Shown piece by piece: positions 45,201 to 54,900 of a stretch of 64,000 nt of DNA (within the stretch, counting starts at the first letter, position 1; each line of letters opens with the position of its first letter). The stretch covers positions 24,994,665 through 25,058,664 of the forward strand of contig NC_133221.1 in the NCBI RefSeq assembly GCF_040436345.1, read 5' to 3'. The position numbers and the translations under genes are program-made. This DNA is from Pagrus major (taxonomy: Eukaryota > Chordata > Actinopteri > Spariformes > Sparidae). Under the pieces are notes generated by a model, which worked only from the letters and a program-made list of their open reading frames with translations, was not told the DNA's origin and searched no databases.

Positions 45201-48200
45201 TGAAGAATAGAAAACCAGTGCTGACCGCGTCTCCCCACTTATCCAGACTCGTTTAACCTTCTGCTTTTGTTTTTTTCTAACTGCAACACGTTACTACAGC
45301 AAATTGTTGCACCACGCTCATCTATAATCCACTTTGTTTATGTCTGCTTCCCCATGCGATCACGTGAGGTGTTGCATTGCTCCCTCTGGTAAAATAGAGT
45401 GTGCATGTTTATGATCAGAGAAAAGAAAATCTATGTAGTTGCGTTCACAAAGTCAGCATTCAGAGAGCTGAAGGACTTACAACGGATTTGCAATTTCTTG
45501 ATGCAGACTTGTGACTTGACTTTCCCCCAAAGGTTTAATCAACTCTTATACTCTTAAAACCCCATTTAAACCAATAAGGCCAGAGGCTTAACAGACTATA
45601 AAAACGACAAAATAAGAACAGTTATATAGTTTTATGTTGTGTCTTTGCTAATAAATTGAATTTTTATTGGTAGAAATCATAAAAAAAACATTCCTTTGTT
45701 TTAATTCGAGTTATAACATGATTTTTTTTTTTACCATTCTACCCAAGTGAGCTTTAAATGGGGCTGTGAAAGTGCCAGTAATGAACGCCAATTTTGTACA
45801 ATTCTCTCGATAATCTCCTTGGGTGCTGTTACGTGTCATTTTCAATCTTTTCCAATTTGTTTTCTATGGAGCTCAACATCATAAGGCAGCAGCAGAAATG
45901 TCTCTTTCATGCTTCATGTTATGCTAATCTGGAGTAAATGCTCACCTTCAAAGACTGACTAGATGTAGAATTTTGTCTCAAGTATAACCATCTCATGTCT
46001 CCCCTCTGGGTACATGTCTTCTTTTTCTATATCCATGTCCCTGCCCGTCCATCGCCGTGGCAATAATTCGCCTTTCTCTTCCTTACTATCACCTATACAG
46101 CACTGATCATTTTACCTTTTCCTCAAATGATCTTCTTTCCTCTGCTACCACACTAACTGCAGGCTATCTCATCTTTTCAGCCCGGCTACCTTTTATCTAA
46201 TCCACGTAATCAAGATGTATCTCTGTCTCCCTCCCCTATTAAGGTCTGGTGGCCACGATAAAGGAGCATATCACCAAGCCGACGGCGATGGCCCAGGGGC
46301 GAGTTGCTCACCTGATTGAGTGGAAGGGCTGGGGTGGAGGCGGCGAGGCCAGGGGAGGTTGGAACGGGACCCGGGGTAAGGGAGGTGGAGGCTGGGGGGG
46401 GATGGGGGCCGAGCTGCAGGAGGATGAACAATTCTACTCCCAAATGACGGACGAGATCAAAGAAGCTCGCTTCGCTGCAGGTGAGACAGAAGAGAGAATT
46501 TATTTAAAGAAAAACAAGCTGTGGTCAGTGGAGATGAAGTGACGGTCAGATCCCTGTGGGCTTTGTTTCTGTTCGACTGGCTTCAGCAGAGGGAGTGTCG
46601 ACAGAAATCAATAGCTCTCATCACGTCTATGAAAATGACTCAAATCAAGTGCACTTATTCGATTTCCCTTTGTTTGAGACTGTGGTAGACACGGTGAAAA
46701 ACAACAGGGGTTCGGTGACATAAAATGTGTTTGTGTGCCTTTTGTTTCGCAGGAGTAGCGGAGCAGTTTGCCCTGGCTGAGGCAGCCATGAATGTGTGGT
46801 CCATGAACGACAGCTTAGAGCAGCCCTCCACCAGCTTACAAGGTTTGATCATGAGAGATGAACACGTGTCAGAAAATGCATTTCCTACAGGAATGCAAAC
46901 TTTGCAAAGGCTTTGTCTGAATACAAATGAACCAAAAGATTAAAACTATAATGCAGTAATGCATTAGTCTCTGTCTTTGGTTGGGCTGATTATAATCTCT
47001 AAGTCTTTTCTTAATGTCGATGATGGATTTTGGAGACGAATGAGATATGACAGATAACAGACTTAATTCCTGTTTCACAACATGACTGATTTTATATATG
47101 ATAAGCTACAACGTTACCATCGCTGCCATCAGACAGTCGTTGTCCAGAAACTAGCCCAGTGTTCTTCAATCTTGGCCCCGCTGCCCTGCATGTTTAAGGC
47201 TTTGACCACATTAATATGCCCAAAAATATCCCCGTACACACGGGAACGCAAAAACTATTCTAAATGCTGAAACAGGCATGCTGGGCCAGTAGGTGGTGAC
47301 AAAGTCTACCTCACCGAACAGCCTTCTGAGCATGTGCAGTGAACCTTCTCCCCTTTGGTGGTGACTTAAAAACATAAGCAGTGGCTGTGATTATTCTTTT
47401 CTTCACTTTTATTTGACACATATTTCATTACCTTTGATTTAATACTTTACTGGTACACGGCCTAAGGTGCTATGGAGAAACCGAAAGCAAAAGGTGATTC
47501 ATTTGTGTGGAGGTGTGACATCATTGTTTTTTACCCAAAAGCTCCATTTTTAAAAATCTCTGTTTTCAGTGACCTAAAATGCTGTTTGTGTGGACGAGAG
47601 GCCAGAATGTACAGGGAAATGTTTGTTTTGCAAAATATCCACATTAGTGTGGGCAAGGCCTTAGATGTTTCCCTGCTCCAACACACCTGATTCAAATAAT
47701 CAGCTTGTCATCAAGCTCTGCTGGAGCCTGACAACAACCCATTCATTGAAATCAGGTGTTAAATGGCAGCTGTTGTAACACAGCCAATCATCATGCTGAG
47801 GTGTCATAAAGAGATGGCACAACGGCTAACAAGACATAAGTTTCTCATGTTGTACTCGTTTCCCATGGTTTACCTTTCACCCCGCATAAGGTCAACACAG
47901 CAGTGCAGCTGATTTTTATTTGATAAAATGGCCACCCTACAGAAGAGATAACAACAGGTAACATGTCATTTCCTTTCATGCATGAATTGACCCGGTAATG
48001 TGACATCTTATTTTTGCCCACATGAGCACCTACACTTGATATGTACCAGTACCTCATCCATGACTAAAAAAATCTTAAAATGTTAAAAGAAAATTAAATG
48101 GAAGAGTATTACTCCCAAACATTATGGGTGAGTAACAGTCTTGTTCATTGAAACTACTATTTGAGCACATTTTCACATCATTTTATTAATACCCTATGTG

Positions 48201-48870
48201 ATTTTTTTTGTGTAACAAAATAAAAGCCTTTTTATATATTGTACATTAAAGTTCTAGCTGTGAGGAAAATTCACTGTATTTCATTATTTCAATACATCTT
48301 TGCACATATGCTCCTCGTGGATTAACAAGCATTTTCACAGAAATAATGTAGCTTTCACATGGGATTTACAGTCACAGGTGATCTCAGATAAAAGATACGC
48401 GGCGTGCAGAAGCAGGTTCAAAGTAATCTCACCTTTTTTTTGATTCAGTTCACCCTCTGAATGCATCTGTAGTGTTTCTATAGTATACCAGTGTGAAGCT
48501 CCTGAAGTCTTGACAGCCTGAGAGGACCCAGATGTCGCTGTTTGTCTTTGTGTGGTTCAAATCTTTTTTTGACTGATAATGTTTTTTTCCATCCTCAGCT
48601 GCACAAAGCCAATACTTGTCTCAGTTCCTGCTGGACGGTGGAAGCGTCAGCGTGCCTCAGCACCTGTACAACATCCACGCCCAAACTTATGGCGGCACCA
48701 GGGTGGCCCACCTGGTCCCTCAGCCGGTGGTGGACTCCATTTCCACGACGTCCAACACTCAGCAGGACAGACGTCATCACTTTGCGGATGGAAGCACTGC
48801 GACTGCAGAGGCTGCTGTCCGCCACGTAGACAGCAGCTCGCTATCAGAGGATGACGTTTTTTACAACTAG
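35276..48870 (+). CDS. fam131c: FAM131C protein, six coding exons
   Basis: Member of the vertebrate FAM131 family (A/B/C), whose biochemical role is not established. Coding exons: 35276-35306, 36798-36862, 39273-39357, 46244-46480, 46753-46842, 48599-48870; 780 nt, 259 residues plus stop. The core ELATSSLMG, HITKPTAMAQGRVAHLIEW and ARFAAGVAEQFALAEA is the family signature. ELATSSL, the LIEWKGW motif and the acidic EDDVFYN C-terminus point to FAM131C rather than A or B. MGACLC at the N-terminus fits N-myristoylation at Gly2 plus palmitoylation at Cys4/Cys6, so membrane attachment is inferred. The ATG at 35276 was chosen because GACCATGG is a good context and the frame joins the later exons. 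Exon 2 and its end are the least certain part. A glycine-rich insert follows LIEWKGW. Confidence 0.9.
35307..36797 (+). other. fam131c intron 1
   Basis: No exon recognised. Contains a (GT)n microsatellite at 36203-36269 running into (GA)n, and otherwise unique-looking sequence. Confidence 0.65.
36203..36281 (+). repeat. (GT)n-(GA)n compound microsatellite
   Basis: GT repeats interrupted once by GCAT at 36235-36238, followed by seven GA units. Confidence 0.97.
36798..36862 (+). CDS. fam131c: fam131c exon 2: variable N-terminal segment, probable GC donor
   Basis: Acceptor ttcccctcag. Encodes ELHHPMTVLQDHTEEGQPSS followed by Ala-Glu. Exon 3 requires a phase-0 junction. Two donors fit: gag|gcgagt at 36863 (GC-AG, all other positions consensus) and ctt|gtaggc at 36890 (GT, but poor consensus), which would add nine residues. 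I prefer the GC donor. Confidence 0.55.
37762..38035 (+). repeat. Dispersed repeat, copy 3 (shortened)
   Basis: TGCTTATGCTCTGGTTAGG, TTTAGGCACAGAAACCACTC, CAGCTGGAAATTCCCC and CTTAAAAATTTTCAGAGG parallel the copies at 19140 and 20108. Confidence 0.6.
38184..38254. repeat. Perfect 32-bp inverted repeat with 7-nt loop
   Basis: The left arm 38184-38215 and the right arm 38223-38254 are exact reverse complements (each about 30% GC) around the loop GGGTGTA. A transcript would fold into a perfect 32-bp stem. Confidence 0.97.
39273..39357 (+). CDS. fam131c: fam131c exon 3: start of family core
   Basis: Acceptor atattgtgcag, donor atgg|gtgagt; 85 nt. Encodes DGQNPSNGSVADKTNDYD then IGELATSSLMG, aligned with the N-terminal edge of the FAM131 core. 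Confidence 0.9.
40926..41060 (+). mobile_element. Possible hAT-type MITE end
   Basis: CAGTGTTTCCCACACATATAC followed by GTGGGCCC is a familiar teleost hAT terminus. The matching right end was not found. Confidence 0.35.
41307..41519 (-). mobile_element. tRNA-derived SINE
   Basis: Read on the minus strand it starts with a tRNA-like head: A box TGGCTCAGGGG (41504-41514) and B box GGTTTGATTCC (41461-41471). It continues with TGTCCTTGGGCAAGATACTG and ends with AAGCGTCTGCTAAATG near 41313, the 3' tail seen in common teleost SINEs. Confidence 0.75.
43085..43270. repeat. GC-rich teleost dispersed repeat
   Basis: CCGTTTTTCCACCAGC and GAGCCGAGCCACGCC-like words, with unusually high GC and CpG for this AT-rich intron, resemble a common teleost element built on GGCTCGG-type repeats. 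Ends not defined. Confidence 0.4.
46244..46480 (+). CDS. fam131c: fam131c exon 4: FAM131 core with glycine-rich insert
   Basis: Acceptor ccctattaag, donor cag|gtgaga; 237 nt. Encodes LVATIKEHITKPTAM, RVAHLIEWKGW, then about 28 Gly/Trp/Arg-rich residues (GGGGEARGG...) and DEQFYSQMTDEIKEARFAA. The insert is far more glycine-rich than the human region as I remember it. Confidence 0.93.
46753..46842 (+). CDS. fam131c: fam131c exon 5: conserved helix GVAEQFALAEA
   Basis: Acceptor ttgtttcgcag, donor caag|gtttga; 90 nt. Encodes GVAEQFALAEAAMNVWSMND, then SLEQPSTSLQ. Confidence 0.92.
47157..47790 (+). mobile_element. hAT-type MITE interrupted by another element
   Basis: The left piece 47157-47196 (CAGTGTTCTTCAATCTTGG ... 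CTGCATGTTTA) and the right piece from 47662 (TAGATGTTTCCCTGCTCCAA CACACC...) are adjacent in the teleost consensus I recall (CTGCATGTTTTAGATGTTTC). Here they are separated by 465 bp. The right terminus is degraded. Confidence 0.65.
47197..47661. mobile_element. Inserted nonautonomous element, 465 bp
   Basis: Inverted ends AGGCTTTGACCACATTAATA and, at the right, ATTAGTGTGGGCAAGGCCT, flanked by TA (or TTA-like) on both sides. No coding capacity. Terminal sequence and 2-3 bp target duplication would fit a Harbinger- or related type element. Confidence 0.7.
48599..48870 (+). CDS. fam131c: fam131c exon 6: C-terminal tail
   Basis: Acceptor ttccatcctcag; stop TAG at 48868-48870. Encodes AAQSQYLSQFLLDGGSVSVP and a low-complexity polar tail ending SSLSEDDVFYN, whose last residues match the FAM131C C-terminus (EDEVFYN in human, from memory). 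Confidence 0.92.
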
Positions 48871-48990
48871 GCTTAGCGGGAAAACAATCTTGATGGCAAT
48901 CTTTAGAACGAGCCTCGCTGAGAGGACTTGAGCCTCAACCACCAGCAATGACTGAAAATAAAGGCAGACATGTGTGATATCTTGAGATGG
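48871..48990 (+). terminator. fam131c 3' UTR start with poly(A) signal
   Basis: AATAAA at 48957-48962, 87 nt after the stop, followed by a TGTGTGATATCTTGAG downstream element. Later alternative signals cannot be excluded. Confidence 0.6.
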
Positions 48991-50251
48991 ATCCTCTAAT
49001 GGCTTGTCTGGAAAGGTCTAAGATCTGCTCTTCAGACACAAAGACTCCAAATTGTATTTTCTCTCTGGTTGAGGCATATACTTTTGTGAATGTACAGAGC
49101 TCCCCGTTACATTGATTTATTTTTATTCAATGTAAATGAAACTCTTTCATATCATATGTAGAACTGAACTGTGAAGAGTCAAATGACACCAGTGTAAATA
49201 CCTTGTTATAAAACATCAGTCGTAATACATGTGCTGAATAACTTTGTCCAGTTCTATTTCTGATCCCTCTTTCTTTGACATTATGCAGCCAACCTGAATA
49301 AGAAAATACCATGAAAGAAATTGAAAATGTGTCTTCGTTGAGATTCCTCATCTGAATCGGCAGAGAAGAAGAAGTCGGTTGTAAAGAAGCAATTATCTGT
49401 CAGAGTCTCGGCTATGATTAGCTATTATTCACAATTTTCTGTTGGAGCGACGGGTGCAGGAGGGCGATGCAGAGGAGACGAGGACAGAGAAACAGAACGG
49501 GAGATGGGCACAGAACCTGTCAGCGTACACGTGATCGCTGTTATTTTCTACATGCATGTATGTCAGCTGTGTGTCTGAGAGTGAGGGATGGTTGGAGGTG
49601 TTAGCGTCACCTGTCATGGTGTTGTTTTAGCACTGGTTTTCTCGGTGTAACTCAAAGCAGAACAAAAGGCTGTGTATGGCCGGTATGATCACAGCCATCA
49701 TCAAACAAAACCCTCAAGCAGAACAGTCAGATGGTTTGAGGTCGGATTAGTTCTACAGCACAACAACGGCTGCAGATCTTTGCTCCGTGAAGAAAATGTG
49801 ACTCAGCAGGAAAACTGACAGATGACAGTATCAGACTGGACAGTTACACTCTGACAAGCTGCAAGTTATTGTTGTGTCTTGGCGGAAAGATTGATTCACC
49901 AAAATCAGTGTAGTGTCTGAAGATAACAAGAAACCTGCATGAAGAATGAATGAAATAATTTTCCTTTTTAGTTGACCTTAAATTTCCTTTGAGGATGATT
50001 ATCCAGGAACTCCTTAAAGAATTATTCCAGTTCATTAAAACTCAACTCTTTATTCTCTTTTCTTTGTAGTGATGTCACCATGATCAAAGATTTCAACGCT
50101 TACTTTGGTGAGTGTGATGTTATAATAACTCATAGAAATGTGACCAAAACTATGAAAAGTTCCTTTAGAAACTAAAAAGTGTTATTTTTTTCGACAAAGA
50201 AGTCCCATGTATACTTAATTTCCTCTGCCAAGTCTCATTACGGCATCGTAC

Positions 50252-50590
50252 TAGACCTTAGTGGTGAAGAGGGAGCTGAGAAAGACTTTCGATTTACCAG
50301 TCGATCTAACACTTACGGTCACAAGCTCTGGGTAGAGACTGGAAGAATGAGATTGTAGATACAAGCGGCCCAAATTGGTCTCCTGCATCTGGTGAAGAGC
50401 TTGGACACCCGAGACATTAGAGTATACTGGAGTCTCCTCTCCTTTACAGTGGAAAGAGCCAGCTGAAGTGTATCAGACATCTGATGAGGATGCCTCCTGG
50501 GTGTCTCCCTTTGGAGGTTTTCAGGGCACATCCAAATGGGAAGAGACGTCGGGTTAGACCCAGAACTTTCTGGAGGGATTAGTTGGATGA
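50252..50590 (+). mobile_element. L2-like (Maui-type) LINE 3' fragment
   Basis: GTGGTGAAGAGGGAGCTGAG, GATTTACCAGTCGATCTA, CACAAGCTCTGGGTAG, GATACAAGCGGCC, GGATGCCTCCTGG and GACCCAGAACTTTCTGGAGG follow the order of the 3' reverse-transcriptase coding end of teleost L2-family LINEs. Stops and shifts break the frame; this is a dead 5'-truncated copy. Confidence 0.8.
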
Positions 50591-50880
50591 ATGGATGTGT
50601 TGTTGCTTCAGACTTTACATGTTTGTTCTTTGTAAGTTAGCAGATCCATCCAACACAAGTTATTATTTAAACATTCATTTTTATTTGTGCTGGTTTTTAG
50701 TGATTCACATTCGTCCTTTTTAACAGTCACACCAGAAAAGCAATCAAGATTTTATTAATTCCTGGAGTGAATGTGAGTAATCACTTAACATTTTACCTGA
50801 AAGCCACTATGAGTGGAATATTAATGCATATAATACTGATGGTTTATTTGGGGGGACTATTTTTGCAACACGTAGCAGCT

Positions 50881-51238
50881 TTAAAGGATAGATTCACCCA
50901 AAAATGAAAATTCAGTCATTATCTACTCAGCCCCATGTCGATGGAAAGTCAGGTGAAGTTTGTAGTCCACAAAACATTTCTGGAGCTTCGCAGCAAAACA
51001 GAGTTGCAGCATTCTCCTGAACTGAAGTAAATAGGGACTTGTTTTAAAATGTAAAAAATACAGCTAATCCAGCGTAATCCAAGTTTTCGGAAGACCAGAG
51101 ATCGCATATTGATTTGAAAAGATGTTATTTACACCCTCAATGCACAGTCGAGCTTGTGCTCTTACTTCAGACGGGGTGGGCGCTAACACTTTTAGCTGAG
51201 CAGCTACAGTGAAGATCTTGGGTGAACTTATCCTTTAA
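50881..51238. mobile_element. Nonautonomous DNA element, 358 bp
   Basis: Starts TTAAAGGATAGATTCACCC and ends GGGTGAACTTATCCTTTAA, so the ends are ~20-bp inverted repeats. The following CCAAAAATGAAAATTCAGTC is a widespread teleost repeat start. No coding. Confidence 0.85.
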
Positions 51239-51738
51239 TGTTGGACTCCATTTGACATGTCTTTGCCTTTAAATACATTTCCAAAGAGAAACTATGGAGT
51301 GATATACTGAAGAATAGCGAGCCACTAGCCACCTGCATCATCACATGATGCTGATACAGATTTGTCAAACCAGGCAACACGGGTGAGAACAATATGTGAT
51401 GATCACTTATCTCAAGGGTGCTTCAATTTTCTGCAACGTGATTTTCATAGTGTGCTGAAATAAACAGAAAGGAGGCATGGAAGGTAAAACAAAAAAAAAA
51501 AAAGTCAGTTAATACATCCTGAATAGAGAAGCACACCAGCAGGGTTGCATCATGTTAACTGGTGTACAAGCTGTTTGACAGGCTTTTGTGTTTGTCCGAC
51601 TGGGTGTTATTCTGAATATACACACTTTCAATAATGCTGTGTCACAAAGTGCAGATCAGTGGATGAGAAAGTCTAATCTCCTCAGTGGTCAAGACCCCGC
51701 TAGGTACAATGAGAGGCAAGACAATAAGCTGATAAATG

Positions 51739-51744
51739 TTTATT
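51739..51744 (-). terminator. clcnk poly(A) signal
   Basis: TTTATT on the plus strand (AATAAA on the minus strand), 185 nt beyond the clcnk stop codon. Confidence 0.55.
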
Positions 51745-51928
51745 ATCGGAGCCTCCGGCTAATCACAGTTTTGTTTGTGTGCAAAGATCATTACGCCTGG
51801 GAAATGAAGAAGTGATATCATTATGAGAGCCAGGCTTGTGTTGCTCTTAATCAGACAGAGATGGATTAACATTTGCTTTAAAAAAAAAAAAAAAAAAGGT
51901 CAAGGGATGTGCTCCTGTGAGTCACTGC

Positions 51929-51967
51929 TTAGATTTCTTTGGCCAAGTCCTCAATTATTCTCTTCAT
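51929..51967 (-). CDS. clcnk: clcnk last exon
   Basis: A 39-nt coding end, too short to stand out alone. Acceptor ttttctcctccag; encodes [12 protein letters not shown] and TAA, parallel to human MKKAISNL. The pyrimidine tract is extended upstream by a (CCCT)n microsatellite. Confidence 0.9.
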   Translation of the reverse strand: MKRIIEDLAKEI

Positions 51968-54900
51968 CTGGAGGAGAAAACAGAGAGAAATAGGGAGGGA
52001 GGGAGGGAGGGAGGGAGGGAGGGAAGAAGTGAAAGAGACTGCTTTGAATCCGTAAGTAGCCATTTTGCTCCCACACCCTGCATAATGTTAACAAATCCAT
52101 ACAGGGACATGGTCTCGTTTGCAAAGTGCATTTGGATGAGACAAACTCCCACAGAGGATTGTAACAGACTCAAGCTGTATGTGTCATTAAGAAAATATTG
52201 CAGATTGTAGTTGTGAGTGTAAATACACATTATATTGTGAGCACTCATTACCTCTGGCCATGTGATGAGCCCCACCAGTCTTCCTCTGTCTGCCACAAAC
52301 AACGTCTCTGCTCCAACCAGACTCAGGATACTGTGCGCCTGGGAGGAGAAACTGATTTTTTTTTAAACTGCACATCACTTTTGGGAAATGTGCTTATTTA
52401 ATGTCTTTCTGAATGTTAGACGAAAAAATTGATACAAATCTCACAAAATTGAAACCTCTTCTTTTAGCTACAAATTAGGTTGGGAACACGACACTGACAT
52501 ATCATCCCCTTTTAAAGGTACAGTATGTAATTTCTGCCACTAGGCGTCCCTCAATTAAAACAAAACAAAAGACTTGAGGAGTGTGGGATCATGGGAATTG
52601 TTGTCTTCATTGTTGAACAGCCACTATTGCTGATGAAAATCTATTTATGTGACTCTGTGATGTTCACAGATGAGGTAATGTTTTAAAGCTTGATTCAAGT
52701 CATGTTTAGTCTCATTCACTGTCTCTCCATCTCTGACTCTCTCCACACAGGCAACCAAATGACAATGTTAACTTGAACAAATTATGGATTTATTCTGAGT
52801 TTGAATATTGTTGAAAACATTAAGAAAATGTAAGTACTTAACTAAACAAATATATACAACGAAAGTTGAGTCGCTTTTAGACATTGTAATGCAGTTATGT
52901 AACACATTATTGCCTATCTTTGAGCTCATAAGGCAGACTACTTAGCAAACAGTCACCTTAAACAAATTCAGCAGTTACAGAATAACGCTATCTTCCATTT
53001 TGAGTTGTGTTTGAGTCCAACAGTCTCTCTTTTGCTCTGTTTTTGGTCTCTACCAGCTCATGAAGGAAACAACTGTTGGCTTTTTAGCTGCCAAAAACAA
53101 TGCTTTGAGAGTGGAGAGAGTGAGCCAAAACAGCTGAGATGAAACTCGTTCAGAAAGCTTTGTAAAACCAAGGAGCGCTGCAGATTCACTTCATTATCCT
53201 CTGTGTTGGTTCATCACTGCTTTCATACTGTCACATCTTATGATACATTGCTATTACACAAATATCAATTATAGCTACTTTAAAGTCCTGTAGGCAGGAC
53301 GTGGTTAGCCTAGCTTAGCATAGAAGTGGAAACACGGGAAGACATCCAACCAGGCTGTCAGTGAAACAAAAAATACACCTAACAACACCTCTGAAGCTCT
53401 GTATTAATACATCTGCACAAACTATTTTTTGCTGTTTTAGTGGGAACTGTGTGCTATAGCTTTGTGACAAAGAATGATTTGTCCAATTTATGTAAGCAGG
53501 ACTACAGCTGTTGAAGTGTTGAACTATACATTTTCAATTCAGTGATACTAACGACATTTCCCAAAGTCTCCCTACCTCCTGAATGGTGTTGTGTGGTGAT
53601 ATCAGGGCTGATGTGGGATAAATGCAGCAGACCTCATCCAGACGTTTATCCAGAGTCTGAACAGAACAGATCAACAATATTTGTTTGTACTGACTGTCAG
53701 AGTGACATTCAGTCTTTTTTTGAGAATCTATGATTCACAGTTGCTTCAATGCTGAGCTAAAAAAACTTTCATACTTTCTCTATGTCTTGGGCGTCACTAC
53801 AATCCCATAAATCCATTTCCTAAAACCATTTTTGATAAGCAGCTCTGTATTATAATCAAGCATTTTTCTATTAGCAGATAATGCTTTAAAATGGGTGTGA
53901 GCTGTCACAAACGGAGCTTTTACGTCAGCCAGCAGCCCTGTCTGTACATCCTGCTCCAATCCTCTTTTATGCAGCTGTTTAACATGCAGTCACTGTCCGA
54001 CGGATTGTAAAGACATGGCCTGCTTTCTAAACAGCAGCAGACAGTTCCCTCCTCCACTTTCTTCTGAACTCTGCAGCTACCTGTCTGACTCCAAACAGCT
54101 TTTTTTTTTTTTTTTACCTCGGTCTTGCTGTGACGCAGGAACATCAGCAGGTGCGGTCGGAGAACAAACCCCAGTAAAATCTGCGACTCTTCAACAGAAG
54201 AGAGGAGAGGAAATCAATTTTCTTTGCCACAGTCGGTGCTACAGTTTAGCATGTGTGCAGCTCTCTTGTGGGCTGTGAGTTGTGTGCAAACATCACATTT
54301 CATGTGATTGTGATTGCCGCTCAGATGCTCAAAGGCTCAGCTGGCCAATTGACTCTTTTCTCACACTTGTCAGCTCCTTATCGAGGCACTTTCACACCGC
54401 TGAGTTGCCCCCGGTTTCAGAGCGGTTACAATTTCTCATCATTTCTCTCATCATTCTCATTGCTTCTTTTCTGGGGCTTTTTCATGTGGTGCAACAATAC
54501 TTATGTGTTTGAACAGCAAGGATCCTGCTAAGTTTGCTAAAATTATCCATATCCTTAAATATATTGTATGTTTTGTGAGATTTTCACAAAATATGGTTTC
54601 TTAGCCAGAAGGAAATATGCTATATACTTTTAAATATCTTTGTCTACGCACCAAGAGAGTCCACCACAGGGATCTGTGTTTCAGTGCTGGTGTTGACAGC
54701 ATGCTGAACCTCTGCAGGCCCAGCTGCTTTCTGAAGCCTCACCGATTTCACTCCCAAAACCTGTCCGACTGGTGTGGAAGGAAGTCTGCAAAAGAGACGA
54801 ATCATATCCCACATGGAGCAAAAGCAGTTGGTTAAATTAAATGATCAACTTTTGAACCTGTTATTGACATCCAGCTACTAAATGTGACATTCCGTCTCCA

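Larger units (their letters stand above)
39358..46243 (+). other. fam131c intron 3, 6.9 kb
   Basis: No exon of a known gene seen on either strand. Contains a tRNA-derived SINE (41307-41519), a CAGTGTTTCCCACAC-type repeat end at 40926, a GC-rich GTTTTTCCACCAGC repeat at 43090-43270, and long unique AT-rich stretches. Confidence 0.65.
46843..48598 (+). other. fam131c intron 5 with nested transposons
   Basis: Non-coding. A hAT-like MITE at 47157-47790 is split by a second element at 47197-47661; the rest holds nothing I recognise. Confidence 0.65.
48991..51928. other. Gap between the converging fam131c and clcnk genes
   Basis: About 3 kb with no gene. Contains an L2-like LINE fragment (50252-50590), an inverted-repeat MITE (50881-51238) and the clcnk poly(A) signal. 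The rest is unique AT-rich sequence. Confidence 0.7.
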
